This document shows positions 1 through 11,403 of a stretch of 64,000 bases of DNA, piece after piece (positions within the stretch are counted from its first letter, which is position 1; each line of letters begins with the position of its first letter). The stretch comes from Scleroderma bovista (lineage: Eukaryota > Basidiomycota > Agaricomycetes > Boletales > Sclerodermataceae): positions 1 through 64,000 of the forward strand of contig JAYMGJ010000039.1 of assembly GCA_037178675.1 (NCBI GenBank), written 5' to 3'. A model generated the notes under the pieces. That model worked only from the letters and a program-made list of their open reading frames with translations, searched no databases and was not told the origin of the DNA. A program made the position numbers and the translations under genes.

Positions 1-2
1 TC

Positions 3-375
3 TGAGATGACCCTAGGCGAAAGCACCAAGGACCCAACCACACGCTAAGACTCTGAGAAGAAGTAGGATACGAGAACTAGGGCAAAGACCCAAGATGAGC
101 TCGAATGGAGAGCCTCTGGGTGCTGGATTGCACTGTATATATACTACTCTACACGAGGGCTACGCGAGGCTATCCACGAGGCTGCGTACTGTGCAATGCT
201 ATGTTAGTGATGTCACAGTGGAGCTAAGGCTATGCGGAATGACATCAAGGGAGGCAGTGTGTACAGCATGAGGCGCAGGTCTAGACTAAGGTAGATAAGA
301 TACGGCTGTACACTATGATAAGATAAGACGCCATCTAATCACCGATTAGATAAGATAAAAAGTTGGAGCGTTACA
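3..375 (-). repeat. Chromo-1 3' LTR
   Basis: Terminal repeat matching 5955-6327 at all but about six positions. On the plus strand it runs TGAGATGACC to GTTACA, so on the element strand it is TGTAAC...TCTCA. A TATATATA block at 135-144 is the likely core promoter. Confidence 0.95.
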
Positions 376-388
376 CTACTCCCCCCTC
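376..388 (-). promoter_or_regulatory. Chromo-1 polypurine tract
   Basis: On the element strand the bases just before the 3' LTR read GAGGGGGGAGTAG, a purine run where plus-strand DNA synthesis is primed. It overlaps the pol stop codon at 387-389. Confidence 0.85.
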
Positions 389-3300
389 AGGTGCAGGATT
401 CCAGACTGCAAAACTGAGCGTCGCAAACCGTAAGGTTTTCGGGGATACAACTAAATAACGAGTCAAAGTCCACTTGAGCCATACGAAGCTTCCGAGGAGC
501 AGAGGGGTTTTCCCAATAAAAGCGCTCGACTACCAGAGGAGAATTTTTTAAGTTTGACGAGGGTTCCCAAGTTCTCTCATGTTCTTCATACCCTTTCCAG
601 TGCACTAGGTACTGGAGCTGTTTTTTATAAATACAAGAAGCAACTATATAGTCTACTTCGTATTCTTCATCGCGTTCTTCAGAAACATGTATCGGACCAG
701 GCCAAGGCACGGGTTGACCAGGGAGAGGTCCTAAATAAGGTTTCACTCGCGACACATTCACAACCGGGTGAATCCGAAGAGTTTTCGGGAGCTTAAGCTC
801 AACCGCATTCGGAGTTACACGAGTGACCTCATAGGGGCCAATCCATTTTTCCGTGAGCTTCTTAGAAGCACGATTTAACATACGAAGGTTGTCCGTAGAG
901 AGCCAGACTTGCTGACCCACAACATAGTCCGGGGCAGGATTTCTATGCTTATCTGCCTGAAGCTTCATATTGCGTTTTGCCTTCTCAGAAAACTCAACGA
1001 CTTTATTAAATATGGCGGCAAAGTCCTTAGCTGCTGGAGCTACTGTGTCCACAGGCTCTATACCCATACGAGGGGAATAACTCCGGGTGATTCCGAACGG
1101 TGAATCAGTGGTTACTTCCGAGACCGTGTTGTTCCAGACAAACTGGGCAATTTTGATCCATTTGGCCCATTCGTTCTGTCGATCATTTACGTAGGTTCGG
1201 AGGTACTGATTAATTTTGCGGTTCAACCGCTCCGTTTGACCATCAGTTTGAGGGTGAAATGCCATAGACATTTTTCTTTTTATGCCTAAAAGTCTGTACA
1301 ACTCCCCCAAGAAGTTGCTCGCAAAGACCGATCCTCGGTCAGACACAACAGAAGACGGGAGTCCATGCTGACACCAGACATGATCTCTAAATAACTCAGT
1401 GGTTGACAAAGCGGTTTCCTCCTTTGTGCAAGGCACAAACACCGCCTCCTTGGAGAACCGATCAACCACAACCAGGATATAATTATAACCAAGGGATTCT
1501 GGCATCTCGGTAAAGTCCATAGTGACGTCGAGCCACGGGCCACTAGGGACAGGAAGAGGGAGAAGGCTTCCAGAAGTTTTCTGATTCGACACCTTGGACT
1601 GTTGACACTTTTGACAGTGCTTTACGTAGGTTTGAATCTGTTCTTTCATTCCTTTCCAGGAATAGTGCTTCCTGAGCGCGTTGTAAGTGGCTTTTACTCC
1701 TTTATGCCCAGCAACAGGGGCGTCATGAAAGTTCGTAATGAGCGACTGACGCTCTTCGTAAGACTGATCAGTGACGTCGATCAGTTTAATAGATACCAGA
1801 TTTAACAGGACCTGGTCCTTGTTATCTTCTGAACTGGATACATAATGGTCCGATTGCCTACTAAGCGGATCTGCAACGTGCATCTGAGTTCCTTTCTTAT
1901 AGATTAACGAGTAATTGAAGCGCGTCATCCACATTTGCCAGCGCGCTTGGCGCTTAGAGAGATTCTGCGACTTCGTGAAATACGTTAAATTATGATGGTC
2001 CGTGTAGATCTCGAAAGCGTAAGGAGTGGCTTCGAGATAGTGGCGCCAGGCCTCAGTTGCTTTTATGATGGCCAGCATTTCCTTATCGTGAATAGGATAG
2101 TTTTGTTCGGGAGGCGTCATAGAGTGCGACATGTACGCGACGGGTCTGAATTCACCGTCTTCGCACTTCACGGATATCACTCCCCCGACGGCAAATTCAT
2201 ACACGTCTGTTTCCAGGCGGAATTCGCGGTCTTGGTCGGGGTACTGAAGTACCGGAGCACGAGTAAAGGCAGCTTTCAAAGCTTCAAACGCTTCACGTTC
2301 CTTTTCTCTGAAGTTAAATATGGTATCTTTACATGTTAAGTCTGTCATGGGCCTAGCCATGATTGCATAGTCTTTTATAAAGCGTCTATAGAAATTACCG
2401 AGACCTAGGAACGCGCGGACCTGCTTCACGTTCGTTGGCTCAGGCCACTTTAAAATAGTGTTAACCTTTTCAGGGTCCATTTTGATTCCATCACGAGAGA
2501 CTATCATTCCGAGGAAATCGACTTCGGTGACTCTGAAGCGACACTTCTCAGGTTTGACATAAAGATCGTTATCTCGTAACCGCTTCAAAACTTCAAGCAC
2601 GATCCTATCATGTTGTTTCTGATCATCTGTGTCTGTAAATATCATAAGATCGTCTATGTACACCACGCAGACATCCGACATATTGTGGAAAATTTCGTTC
2701 ATCATTTTCTGAAATGTTGCGGGCGAATTACAGAGACCGAAATACATAACCAACGGCTCGAAAGCCCCTTTGTGCGTTACAAACGCAGCTTTCCATTCAT
2801 CGCCTTCGCGAATCCTCACATTGTTATAGCCCCAGCGAAGATCCATCTTCATGAAGAGCTTACAACCCTTGAGCTTGTCAACAAGCTGAGAGATAAGCAG
2901 TAGCGGATAGTTATTTTTAATTGTCCAGTCGTTCACATATCGGTAATCCTGTACCATGCGCTTCTTGCCATCCTTCTTGGGGATAAAGAAGACCGGTGAC
3001 ATCTGCTGACTAATAGAAGGTCAAATGTAGCCTTTTGCAAGCTGGTCATCTAGGAACGATTCGACCTCTTTTTGTTCATCAACAGAGAGTGGTATAAGTC
3101 TTCCCTTTTTGGGCGGGAAGTCTTCTTTTAGATCAATTCCATGATCCCAAGGTTTTCTAAGCGGCATGTGCTCTGACGACTTTTTACTAAATACGTCTAA
3201 GAACTCCCAGTATTCCTTAGGTACTTGCTTCTGAGCTTCTTCTAGGGTCGACTCATCAATAGTGACCTTCGATTCATGAGCTTTTAATGCTTGCACCCAA

Positions 3301-4148
3301 GTTTCCTGAGATTCGTTCTCTCGTAATAACTTAGCAAAGCGTGTCTCCAGAAGTGACTTGCACTCAGGAGGACACCAAGTTAAATTAACTTTGCCAGTAA
3401 CCCAATCTATATCGGGGTTATGCTTCTGAAGCCAGGTGTGGCCGAGGATAAGCGGAACTTTTCCAAGGCATGTGACAGCGCACCACAGCTTTTCAGCATG
3501 CTTCCCAATACCGACTGTCAACAACGCATAATGTGTGATGTCACCCTCCTGGTTCCTGGTGCCATCTACATTAAACACAGGTACGGGTTTCACCAGCTTA
3601 GATAACTGCAAACGCCGATCAAGAGCCCAGCTCTTGTCTACAAAGCAGCCAGTAGCACCACTGTCTAGCAGGGTGTCTACCTCAATAATGTTAAGCGGTC
3701 CACGGATGCGGACCGGCACCATTACTTCACATTCCATTGTGAAGGACCTTCGTAAACCAAGAGAAACTTCCAAGTTGCCGGCGGGACTTTCCGGTTCCTT
3801 AGATGCCAAAGGGGAAGAAAGATTGTCTTTATTAGATCGGGAATTAAGCATGCTCGATTTTACTTCCGGCGCCGAGCCCTTTGCAGGGACCCCCTTAGAA
3901 GGTACAGTATAGTCCGAGTCACAGTCCATACCATCAACAAACAAGACAGAATAGCAAGAAGGAGAAACAGAAACAGGAGAGACTACAGATGGCACTTTTT
4001 TGTGGGTTTTTGTAATTTTACTACGTAACAAAGCTAGATGAAACTTAAATATTGCAGCGGCAGTAGAAGACATAGCACAAGATAGTCTATAGTCCAAAAT
4101 ACGTATGGCAGTGTCCAAAGAAGATTCAAGAGCGAGGGTGCCTGACAC
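387..4148 (-). pseudogene. pol: Chromo-1 pol (PR-RT-RNaseH-IN-chromodomain), one nonsense codon
   Basis: About 1250 codons. An aspartic protease (DSGATGCFVD near 3660) is followed by a reverse transcriptase with the catalytic YIDD box (near 2650), RNase H, and an integrase with an HHCC zinc finger, the D-D-E core (MDFTEMP, SDRGS, GQTERLN) and a C-terminal chromodomain (LVHWKGYEEHERTWEP). The polyprotein copies element RNA to cDNA and inserts it; chromodomains of this class are known to steer integration to modified histones. A single TGA at 3021-3023 falls just before RT, between KGYI and PSISQQ, where relatives have arginine, so CGA to TGA is likely. The frame is otherwise open. No ATG exists at 4148 (GTG); pol probably follows gag by frameshift or reinitiation, gag stopping at 4160. 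Confidence 0.93.
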
Positions 4149-4159
4149 GTCCTCACTCT

Positions 4160-5153
4160 CTAATCTTTTAAATCGCGGAAGAACGCCTGCATTTCTGTAA
4201 ACGTCATTCCTCTGACTGCATTTAGCCGGTCATCCTCCGGCTGGGCTTGCGTTGCCCATGCTTGTTGTTGCCCACGACGAGGGCGGTGCGGTTTTGTGCA
4301 CTCGTGTGCGATATGGCCAAACAATTGGCAGTTATAGCATTGGGGCCCTTTACCCCTTTGCTGTGTGGTGTCGGTGGCACCAATGTCCATGGGCGTGCCA
4401 CTGCCTGAAGCTGAAGACGAATAATTTTGGCCCTGGTAATACCGAGCCGGAGATTGTGACTGTGTTAATTAAGAAGAGCTCCTGTGCTCTTCCTACTTCC
4501 CTTGCCAAAACACTCAGCCGAGCGTAAGTGTCCCGACGCATTCCCTGAAGATAGATTTGCTCCAGGAGCTTTCTCTGGAGTGCTCTTTCGAGCAGATCTC
4601 GTGCGTAGTCATCTACGCACTGACTTTGTATCTTGAGCGCTAAGAACTGCGCTAAGAACTCGACGATGCGCTGACGAGGACCCTGACGGAGGCATAAGAG
4701 CTGGGCTCTTGCCCATTCCTGGTTGTTACCTGGAAGGAAGAACCCTTCTATCTCCTCCTCGAGTTCTGCCCTAGTGGGCCAGGCTGGTGGAGGGGGGACT
4801 GCTCCAGGGGCGAGCGGGGGTGCGGCAGCGAGGACAGCATGGGCCGCCATGCACTGGTCAAGGCAGACCTGAGCCCACCTACCAGCTTTTGGACCCGTGA
4901 GACGAGAGTAGACAGCAGCCGCGACTGTTGCATCATTGGCCCCCTGCATCGAGATCTCAATCCAGACCTTGAGTTTGCTCCACCATTCGTGGAACTTGGC
5001 GGGAGAGCCATCGAAAGAGCCGGGATCTGCGACCACCTTCTTGCGTGGCAGCGGTGCTGGTTGAGGCTGTGCAGCCACAATGGCCACGAGATGATTCTGG
5101 AGGTCAATTTGACCCTGGACGAGCTGCGCGAGGAGTTGCTGCAGGTCTGCCAT
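4160..5153 (-). pseudogene. gag: Chromo-1 gag with CCHC zinc knuckle, frameshifted
   Basis: Gag nucleocapsid precursor that packages the element RNA in virus-like particles. It begins MADLQQLLAQ at 5153, an ATG preceded in frame by TAG at 5163-5165. The frame is open to about 4460; the C-terminal part with the CCHC knuckle CYNCQLFGHIAHEC (about 4290-4340) lies in another frame, so a small indel sits near 4455-4470. In the second frame the sequence immediately upstream reads on as an open Gln/Ser/Tyr-rich linker, which supports an indel and not a natural stop. Confidence 0.85.
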
Positions 5154-5954
5154 TCCTCAGAACTAGTAGGGGTGGAGGCGGGAATAGGGGGTAGGCCTGT
5201 TTTGAACTGGCCGGAGACGAGAAGCACGGAACGTGCGGCGGCGTGCGAGAGGGAGGTCTGGCAGGGGCGGGACAGGAAGGGAACGAAAGAGTCCGAGGAG
5301 GACTTTGACTTCGAAGTCGCTGGTAAGGCGACTGTAGGCGGCAACGGCGCTGGTGAACTGATATTCTTCCTCAATTGCCGACTCCCTTGCTTGCGCCTCA
5401 GCACTGGTGACAGGGCGAGGGCCGTAGATAATCGCCAAGCGCTCCTGTTGCGCTTCGGGGGGAACTGGTATGGTATGGTGGTAACGTAAGGGGTGACGTA
5501 GAAGTAACACTATACAGGACTAGATCGCCACAGGTGTTCCACTAAACTAAGCGTAAGATTCTGTTCGCCTGTCGCTCTCGCCGGGTCAGGGCAGTGGCAC
5601 AGCTATGCAGAACACAAACGGCTAGTGGCTGCAGATCACAGGTCTACCTCTGCACGGACGCAGGAACTACTGAGTAACTATGTCTCAATCGCCTTGTGGC
5701 TGCGAACCACTCTTGAACGGGCGCCAACCTTCAGACACCAGGCATGACCCTGGGCTGGTGTACAGTATGTAAAGGATACGGTGCTAAAAACTCCCAATGC
5801 CGAAGCACTATGGGAACGGCACTAAAGGCTGGCCGTGTACGAAACGCAAGATGTGAAAGAGAAGCTCCTTAACCCTGGAGTCCGGGTATAGTTTCCTTAC
5901 GAGGCTAGGAGAGCACGTAGTAGAGCAAAGTAGAGGTTTAGATTTGAGCTCAGG
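5154..5954 (-). other. Chromo-1 leader between 5' LTR and gag
   Basis: Untranslated leader of about 800 bp. An upstream open frame at 5163-5510 (115 codons, Arg/Pro-rich) is in the gag frame but separated from it by TAG. The bases just inside the LTR on the element strand read CCTGAGCTCAAATC, which does not start with TGG and so does not fit a conventional tRNA 3'-end primer site. Confidence 0.6.
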
Positions 5955-6327
5955 TGAGACGACCCTAGGCGAAAGCACCAAGGACCCAACCACACGCTAA
6001 GACTCTGAGAAGAAGTAGGATACGAGAACTAGGGCAAAGACCCAAGATGAGCTCGAATGGAGAGCCTCTGGGTGCTGGATTGCACTGTATATATACTACT
6101 CTACACGAGGGCTACGCGAGGCTATCCACGAGGCTGCGTACTGTGCAATGCTATGTTAGTGATGTCACAGTGGAGCTAAGGCTATGCGGAATGACATCAA
6201 GGGAGGCAGTGTGTACAGCATGAGGCGCAGGTCTAGACTAAGGTAGATAAGATACGGCTGTACACTACGATAAGATAAGACACCATCTAATCGCCGATTA
6301 GATAAGATAAAAAGTTGGACCGTAACA
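5955..6327 (-). repeat. Chromo-1 5' LTR
   Basis: 373 bp, plus-strand ends TGAGACGACC and CGTAACA, partner of 3-375. Contains the promoter that would drive leftward transcription. Confidence 0.95.
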
Positions 6328-6902
6328 TAGTCCCTGAAGGACACGCCTTCGAACTGTCCCGAATATTCATTAAACCCTTGAAATACAATAAACTTGACTT
6401 ACCACGAAGGATTCTTGTTGAGCCCAAGAAAGTATTGCAAGGATTCTCTTGCATTTCACTTGGTAAAGCAAAGATCAGCTGCAAAGATATAGTTATGTCT
6501 TACACGCCATACCACGATTGAGTGAACCGTCTGAGGGTAAAGGTTGGGGGCAGGCATTGGGCCGCATGACCATGGCACCAGGGCTGACAGTGGGCAAGAT
6601 TGAAAATGCCTGTTCTGCCCCAGCCAAGGGGGGAACCCCTTTCAGTGCAATATGTGGAAAGAAAGATAGTGCATTGAATGACTTGCGATATTTTTCCGCC
6701 ATTATGCAGTGGCTCCTCGACATAAGATGGGTGCTTAGCAAGAGATTGTAGGGGAAACAGTCAAAGAGATGACTTGCTTATCTCAGCAGCACTGCACCAT
6801 GTGATTCAATGTCGTGGACCTGGCATTGAACATTATGGCCACCACGGCGTATTTGTATTAGATGTAAGTAAAAGAGAAAATGCCTGATACTGGGAGTGCA
6901 AG
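6328..6902. other. Unassigned spacer
   Basis: 575 bp between Chromo-1 and the stop codon of the HMG-motif gene. It starts with the TAGTC target duplication of Chromo-1. Open frames are under 85 codons and I recognise no protein or RNA in it; it may be the 3' flank of the next gene. Confidence 0.5.
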
Positions 6903-7214
6903 CTAAGCATCAATCTCTCCATTGTCTCTGTTGTCTCCATTGCCTCCACTGTCTGCTTCATCTCTGTTCTCAATGTCATCAGTCCCATCTCCATCATTGT
7001 TCTCTTGGATAGCACCCTTGATTGCTGCTACCTGGCGCTTCTTTCGGGGTTTATAGACAGCCTCCCCCTTGGCCTGACGCACACCGTTGTCTTCAATGCG
7101 TTTCGCGAGTTGAACCTCGGTGAGTCTTATCCAATGGCAGGTTTGTGTGAGCAGGGCATCCAGGAGTGGCTGGAGCACTTCCCGACCGCCGACAGAAGAG
7201 GGATTTCGGACCGG

Positions 7215-9305
7215 TGTGAGTCAAAGTGTGGACTTGGGTCGGAGTAATAACCCAAACACAACACCAACAAAGGACTACGAAAATGTGCAAGTGGTGGTTT
7301 ACCTCCGCGGTGTCCAGAGAGGATGTGCTGAGGAGGGGGGAAGGGGATCTACACCAACAGGGTGATGCAGACGGTGATGCAGGATACTCCTGGGGTACAG
7401 GAGTAATAGAAGATGAAGGGGATAGGGGTCTGGACTCTTCCTAAGGCCTAGGAAGTGTCAAAGCGGGGATTGGGTTGACTGAGACTGAAACAGCGATACT
7501 ACACCTAGAGATTGGTGCAGCAAAGGGGCAGGGATGCCTCTGATGTCCAGAGGCGAGGAAGATTGACTGGTATGAAGCCTAGACTCCGCTTGAGCCTAGT
7601 ATAAAGAATAGATCTTGAATAACTTGGATAAACTTGACAATATTGAGCCTTTAGACCTTCACTGAAGCCTACAAGGACTCAAAGACTGAAGGGATACTGA
7701 CTGAGAGAGTCTGAGAGAGGGATAATTTCGTGCAATTGGGTCCTCTATCACTGGGCTGGGCCCAGGGGTTTAAATACATGGGGGGGCACAGCATTAAAGT
7801 ACAAAAAGAGAAGGGAGTAAGCAGGATTGGTAAGGGATTGGTAAGAGCTTTGTAAGGGGTTTGTAAGCGATCAGTAAGCAAGGGATAAGCAGGAATGAGT
7901 AAGCATAGGAAGCATGAATAAGCTGCTGAGTAAAGGAATGAGTAAGCTGCATGACAAGATTGATTGGTAAGGGAGTGAGTCATCAGCTGAGTAATATACC
8001 AAAAATGCGAAAGGGATAGAGTAATACTGATGACAAGAGAGCATCAGTAAGCAAGGGATGAGTCACTGCACAGCAGAAGGAGTCATTGATGCACAGCCTA
8101 AGAAGTTTGATGGGGGGCTGTGTACCATCAGGAATTTGATGGGACAACAATGGGGAAGATCTGGGATTAATAGGGGGATTGATCCGAGACAAAACAGCCA
8201 CAAGAAGGGTACCAGGGGTCCAGAGGTCTTTTTTGGGGGGGTCAGCATACACTAAGGTATAGTGCATGTGTTCTAGCGCCGCTGAAGCGCAACCATGGGC
8301 TCCCTTGACGAGCTCTCTTCTGGGAAGAACGAGAGAGGGTTCTTCTTCCTAATAGCACTATAAAGTGGGGGGAATAACTGTCATGGTGCTGGGGGACATC
8401 GTCTGAAAGTAGGGAAGCGGATAGAGTATTGAATTCGACACATCCAGGGAAGTGAGACAAACGACAGAGGAAGATGGACATGGCAAGTATCTGGGAGGAA
8501 GGGACCATAGGCTGAGGGCTCAGGGGACACAGAGACGACCAGAGAAGACTTCTCAAGCTTGACAATAGACCTAAGATGACCAAAGTACGTCCTTGACGCA
8601 GGACTGACGAGGAGAATGCGCTGACCGAGAACGAGAGGGACTGAGGGAGCAGGCTGGGAAGATATGTGCCAGGCAATGCACGGGAACTCTGGGAGAGGCT
8701 GTCCTAAGAGCAGGACATAGTGGAGATCTGCAGCAATAGTGGAGAAATGATCCAGAGAAAATACGGACTCCATAGTGAGCGATGAAGCGAACATCTGGAT
8801 TGCGGGGGGAATATCTCCGTGGGAAATGAACAGATTTGCGTCGGAACTTGACAGCAGATAGACCACGCTCTAGGCTTTCTGACGGTATAGTCACGTGCCT
8901 GATAGCTTTTCAAAACGACGGAGCTATTCAAAATATCGGAATGCCGGCACTGGGCGCCTAAAAATGACATTTGGGCGCTAAAAATCATTTCTTCTCTTTC
9001 TCCTTCGTTTCTCCATCAATTCTTCGGCTTCTTTGATCGTTCTGGTATGGGAGTTGGACTGCAGACGTGTGCATTCCTTTCTCATACCACAATTGACGTT
9101 ATTCCTTCAGTTTCTTCTGCTTCTTGGCGGTTCTCGTGTGATAGATGACTGTCTGCATTGGCATTCATCTCTCGCATCAGGATAGTCATCTTGTGTGATG
9201 GATGGCTACGATGAGGGTCCGTCGTGCTTATCCTTCACATAAGGATCATTCAATATAGGCGTTATCTTCCATGTTCACTGTACCAAACCTGTTTGGTGCG
9301 TGACA
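7215..9305 (-). repeat. A1: full-length family A repeat (solo-LTR-like)
   Basis: 2091 bp, on its own strand TGTCACGCAC...GACTCACA, flanked by CCGG at 7211-7214 and 9306-9309. It sits in the last exon of the HMG-motif gene. In its own orientation the order is terminal ACCAAAC/GTTTGGT palindrome, tandem motifs, an ORF, degenerate TTACCAAT repeats, TATA box, short R/U5-like tail. No gag, pol or second copy flanks an internal region, so it behaves as a solo LTR. Confidence 0.85.
8381..8866 (-). CDS. Family A ORF, copy A1
   Basis: 161 codons with the core SSSDANLFISHGDIPP to SLPWM, followed by an Arg/Pro-rich end. Unknown protein, with no signal peptide or membrane segment that I can see. In this copy the dinucleotide before QYS reads TGT CGA, other copies have CGT TGA or CGT CAA at the same place. 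The N-terminus is uncertain: a 1-bp insertion relative to A3 lets the frame extend further upstream. Confidence 0.45.
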   Translation of the reverse strand: MVYLLSSSDANLFISHGDIPPAIQMFASSLTMESVFSLDHFSTIAADLHYVLLLGQPLPEFPCIAWHISSQPAPSVPLVLGQRILLVSPASRTYFGHLRSIVKLEKSSLVVSVSPEPSAYGPFLPDTCHVHLPLSFVSLPWMCRIQYSIRFPTFRRCPPAP

Positions 9306-10540
9306 CCGGGAGGAGATTGTCAGGCCAGCCAACTAGGGCAACCCCATACCGCTTGACGATGTTACGCTCGTAGTTATTGTAGTTCATCCGTAAGTTACTG
9401 TCGCCGTTGTATTTCTCTTTAAAGATAACGGCTGTTGTTTGGAATGAGTGGCCGAGCAGTAAGGAAAGATTTGAAGCTTACCAAGTCCTTCTTGTATGAT
9501 GGAACGGCATTCACTAACTACCTGATTGAGGGTGTGTGTAGGCGCTTGGGATAAGGCAGCACAAGAATCTGACAACCCAGAAGTTATTGCTTTGAGCTTA
9601 ATATGTTAAAAATTTTACCAAGCCCAGAGACGACAAAAGCTTCTAGCTTGAGTGCCATACGACGCGGCTCGAGGTCAAGGACAGCACGTGTAAATTTCTC
9701 TGCTTTCTCTGTGAAGAACAATCTTGGGCTGCTGAGATCTTCCACACCTCCTCTAACAGCAACGTAAAATCCTTCAATACCTAGGCGGTAGCATAGTGCG
9801 GTCCACTACTCATTGTTGGTTAGACACGCACAATAGGGATGATTGCAAGCATACCTCTTGGTCCATAGCTTCAAAGGATGCTTCCATGTCACGCCGAACA
9901 GCCCTTGGATTGTCACGAGTGGTCTGCTGCTTCTTGGCACACAACTGCGTGACTTCGTCTTTGTATCCCATCTTCTGAGCAGGGGTGAGCATCGAGTAGT
10001 GTGACAATAGAGTCCCCTTGTGTGCCTTGACAAACTCCGTCAGCTTCCAACGCTCGCCTTTCGCGAGGTCTTGTACAATTTAGTTAGAGACCAACTAATG
10101 AACCTAGAAGGAAGAACATACTTTCGTTAATGTCATTCAACCGCTGATGGACAAACACATTCCAAGCGTTAGGGTGACGTGACCGTGTTCTAACATTGCC
10201 GCCAAGGTATAGTTGGTGACGGACCCATCGTTCAGACCTAGCAAAGTCAGGAATAGCATGAGCAAAGTAAGAAAACATACCGGCCATGATTTTTGGATAT
10301 TGCCAGTACCTCACGCATGTAGGCTGCACGTGCATTGTTGATATTGTCTGTGAGTGCCCTGAACTTTTCTCATTGAGCAACTTTCTGTGACACAGTGAGT
10401 TGTGGGCGCGGTTTTGGTACATTGGCTGTCTTCGTGCGAGCCATCTGCAGAAGGCACACAAGCACCCTTGTTGGAAAGGTAGAAGTAACTGGGGGAAGAG
10501 CGAATCAGTGGGGGATGGTAAATTTGGAGGACCAACGTAT

Positions 10541-10618
10541 CCCTCAGTTATGCTGCACTTTTGAATACATCAGTGAGCTCTCTGATTGGGTGAGACAAGT
10601 TGGCTAACTCACTGAGGG
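10541..10618. repeat. Short repeat with CCCTCAGT terminal inverted repeats, copy 1
   Basis: 78 bp from CCCTCAGTTA to CACTGAGGG. A second, shorter copy is at 49761-49821; both are followed by TACGTA. The copies differ by indels that are not multiples of three, so it is more likely a tiny mobile repeat or a conserved noncoding motif than an exon. Confidence 0.45.
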
Positions 10619-11403
10619 TACGTACAGCACACCAATTCAATTAAGCGTCAGCTTGATACTAGTAGTAGTAGTCGGTGGAAGGCAGAACTTGGCGAGCATG
10701 GGCGCCAAGGGTCCCACCAACAGCTAGGTTTGCACCTGAGTCAGGGCCCGGAAATGCAGAACAGCTGGCCACGTTACCCACCTCTCGTGCAATGTTGCTG
10801 TTACATTGTGGTTTTGGTGGCAGCACTGCAGCAGAAGGTTGAAGAGCCTGGGTGAGAAACATGGAAGGACACTGCAACGGACGAAACCTCAACAATTGTG
10901 TCGTGTCCGGCTATTTGGACTAGGTCAGATAAGAAGATGACATTTACGAAGCGACACAGGAACTGGGCGCACAGTGGAGTACTAGTGCAGGCAGTGAATT
11001 TGGTCACAACTAGGGACTAGTTGTGCCAGAGATCGAAATGACATTGGAAGGGGGTGGATGGGACGAATGGGTAACAGGAGAAGGTGTGAACTTCGACTAT
11101 GGTATGAAACCATCTGTGTGGTGTTTCCATGAGCTGGTAGGACGCCTTGGTGCAAATGTGTCTGTAAGCAAAGTTGAAGGTGTTGTGGACTGCGAGATCC
11201 AACTAGTATTGCCATCGGTAGCCATCAAGTAATCCAAAACATTGGTGAGATAGAAAGAAAAGAAAGGTGATGTCAATAAATTGTACAAAAGCTTGAGTCA
11301 GTGACTCTGCATCGATGGTTGAAACATTGATCAGTGATTGCTTGATCAATCAATTAATCAGCGCTTCAGCGCTCAGTACTCAGTACTCAGTAGCCACACG
11401 TGC
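10619..11403. other. Unassigned region, possible gene remnant
   Basis: Upstream of the HMG-motif gene. A plus-strand open frame at 11023-11232 and minus-strand frames around 10659-11007 could be exon remnants (the latter Pro/Ala-rich), but none shows a motif I recognise. It ends in the CGTGC duplication of LTR B1 (11399-11403). Confidence 0.3.

Larger units (their letters stand above)
3..6327 (-). mobile_element. Chromo-1: nearly intact Ty3/gypsy chromovirus
   Basis: A complete 6325-bp LTR retrotransposon read right to left: 5' LTR 5955-6327, gag, pol, polypurine tract, 3' LTR 3-375. The pol order protease, reverse transcriptase, RNase H, integrase, chromodomain is that of chromoviruses. The LTRs differ at about 6 of 373 positions by eye, four of them C/T or G/A at CpG, so insertion is fairly recent. 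The right flank starts TAGTC (6328-6332); bases 1-2 are TC, the last two bases of that word, as expected for a 5-bp target duplication cut by the window edge. Coding capacity is damaged only by one frameshift in gag and one TGA in pol. A solo LTR of the same family lies at 35030-35399. Confidence 0.95.
6903..10444 (-). pseudogene. Multi-exon fungal gene with HMG-box-like motif, split by A1
   Basis: Exons by splice signals and reading frame: 10444-10281 (start MARTKTANVPKP), 10237-10122, 10069-9855, 9805-9619, 9589-9482, 9431-9306 then 7214-6903. The second exon holds HPNAWNVFVHQRLNDINE, resembling an HMG-box helix; later segments (LTPAQKMGYKDEV, FFTEKAEKFTRAV, ALVGWP) resemble a repeated basidiomycete family of unknown role that I recall from mushroom genomes next to transposases. 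The tail is Lys/Arg-rich then Asn/Asp/Gly-rich. Repeat A1 (7215-9305) interrupts the last exon; removing it and one CCGG restores the frame across NLLP-VRNPS. One TGA (10370-10372) lies in exon 1. The gene is dead here; function unknown. Confidence 0.75.

Noticed and set aside
554..2903. Plus-strand ORFs opposite Chromo-1 pol
   Set aside because: Antisense shadows of a clear RT/integrase frame.
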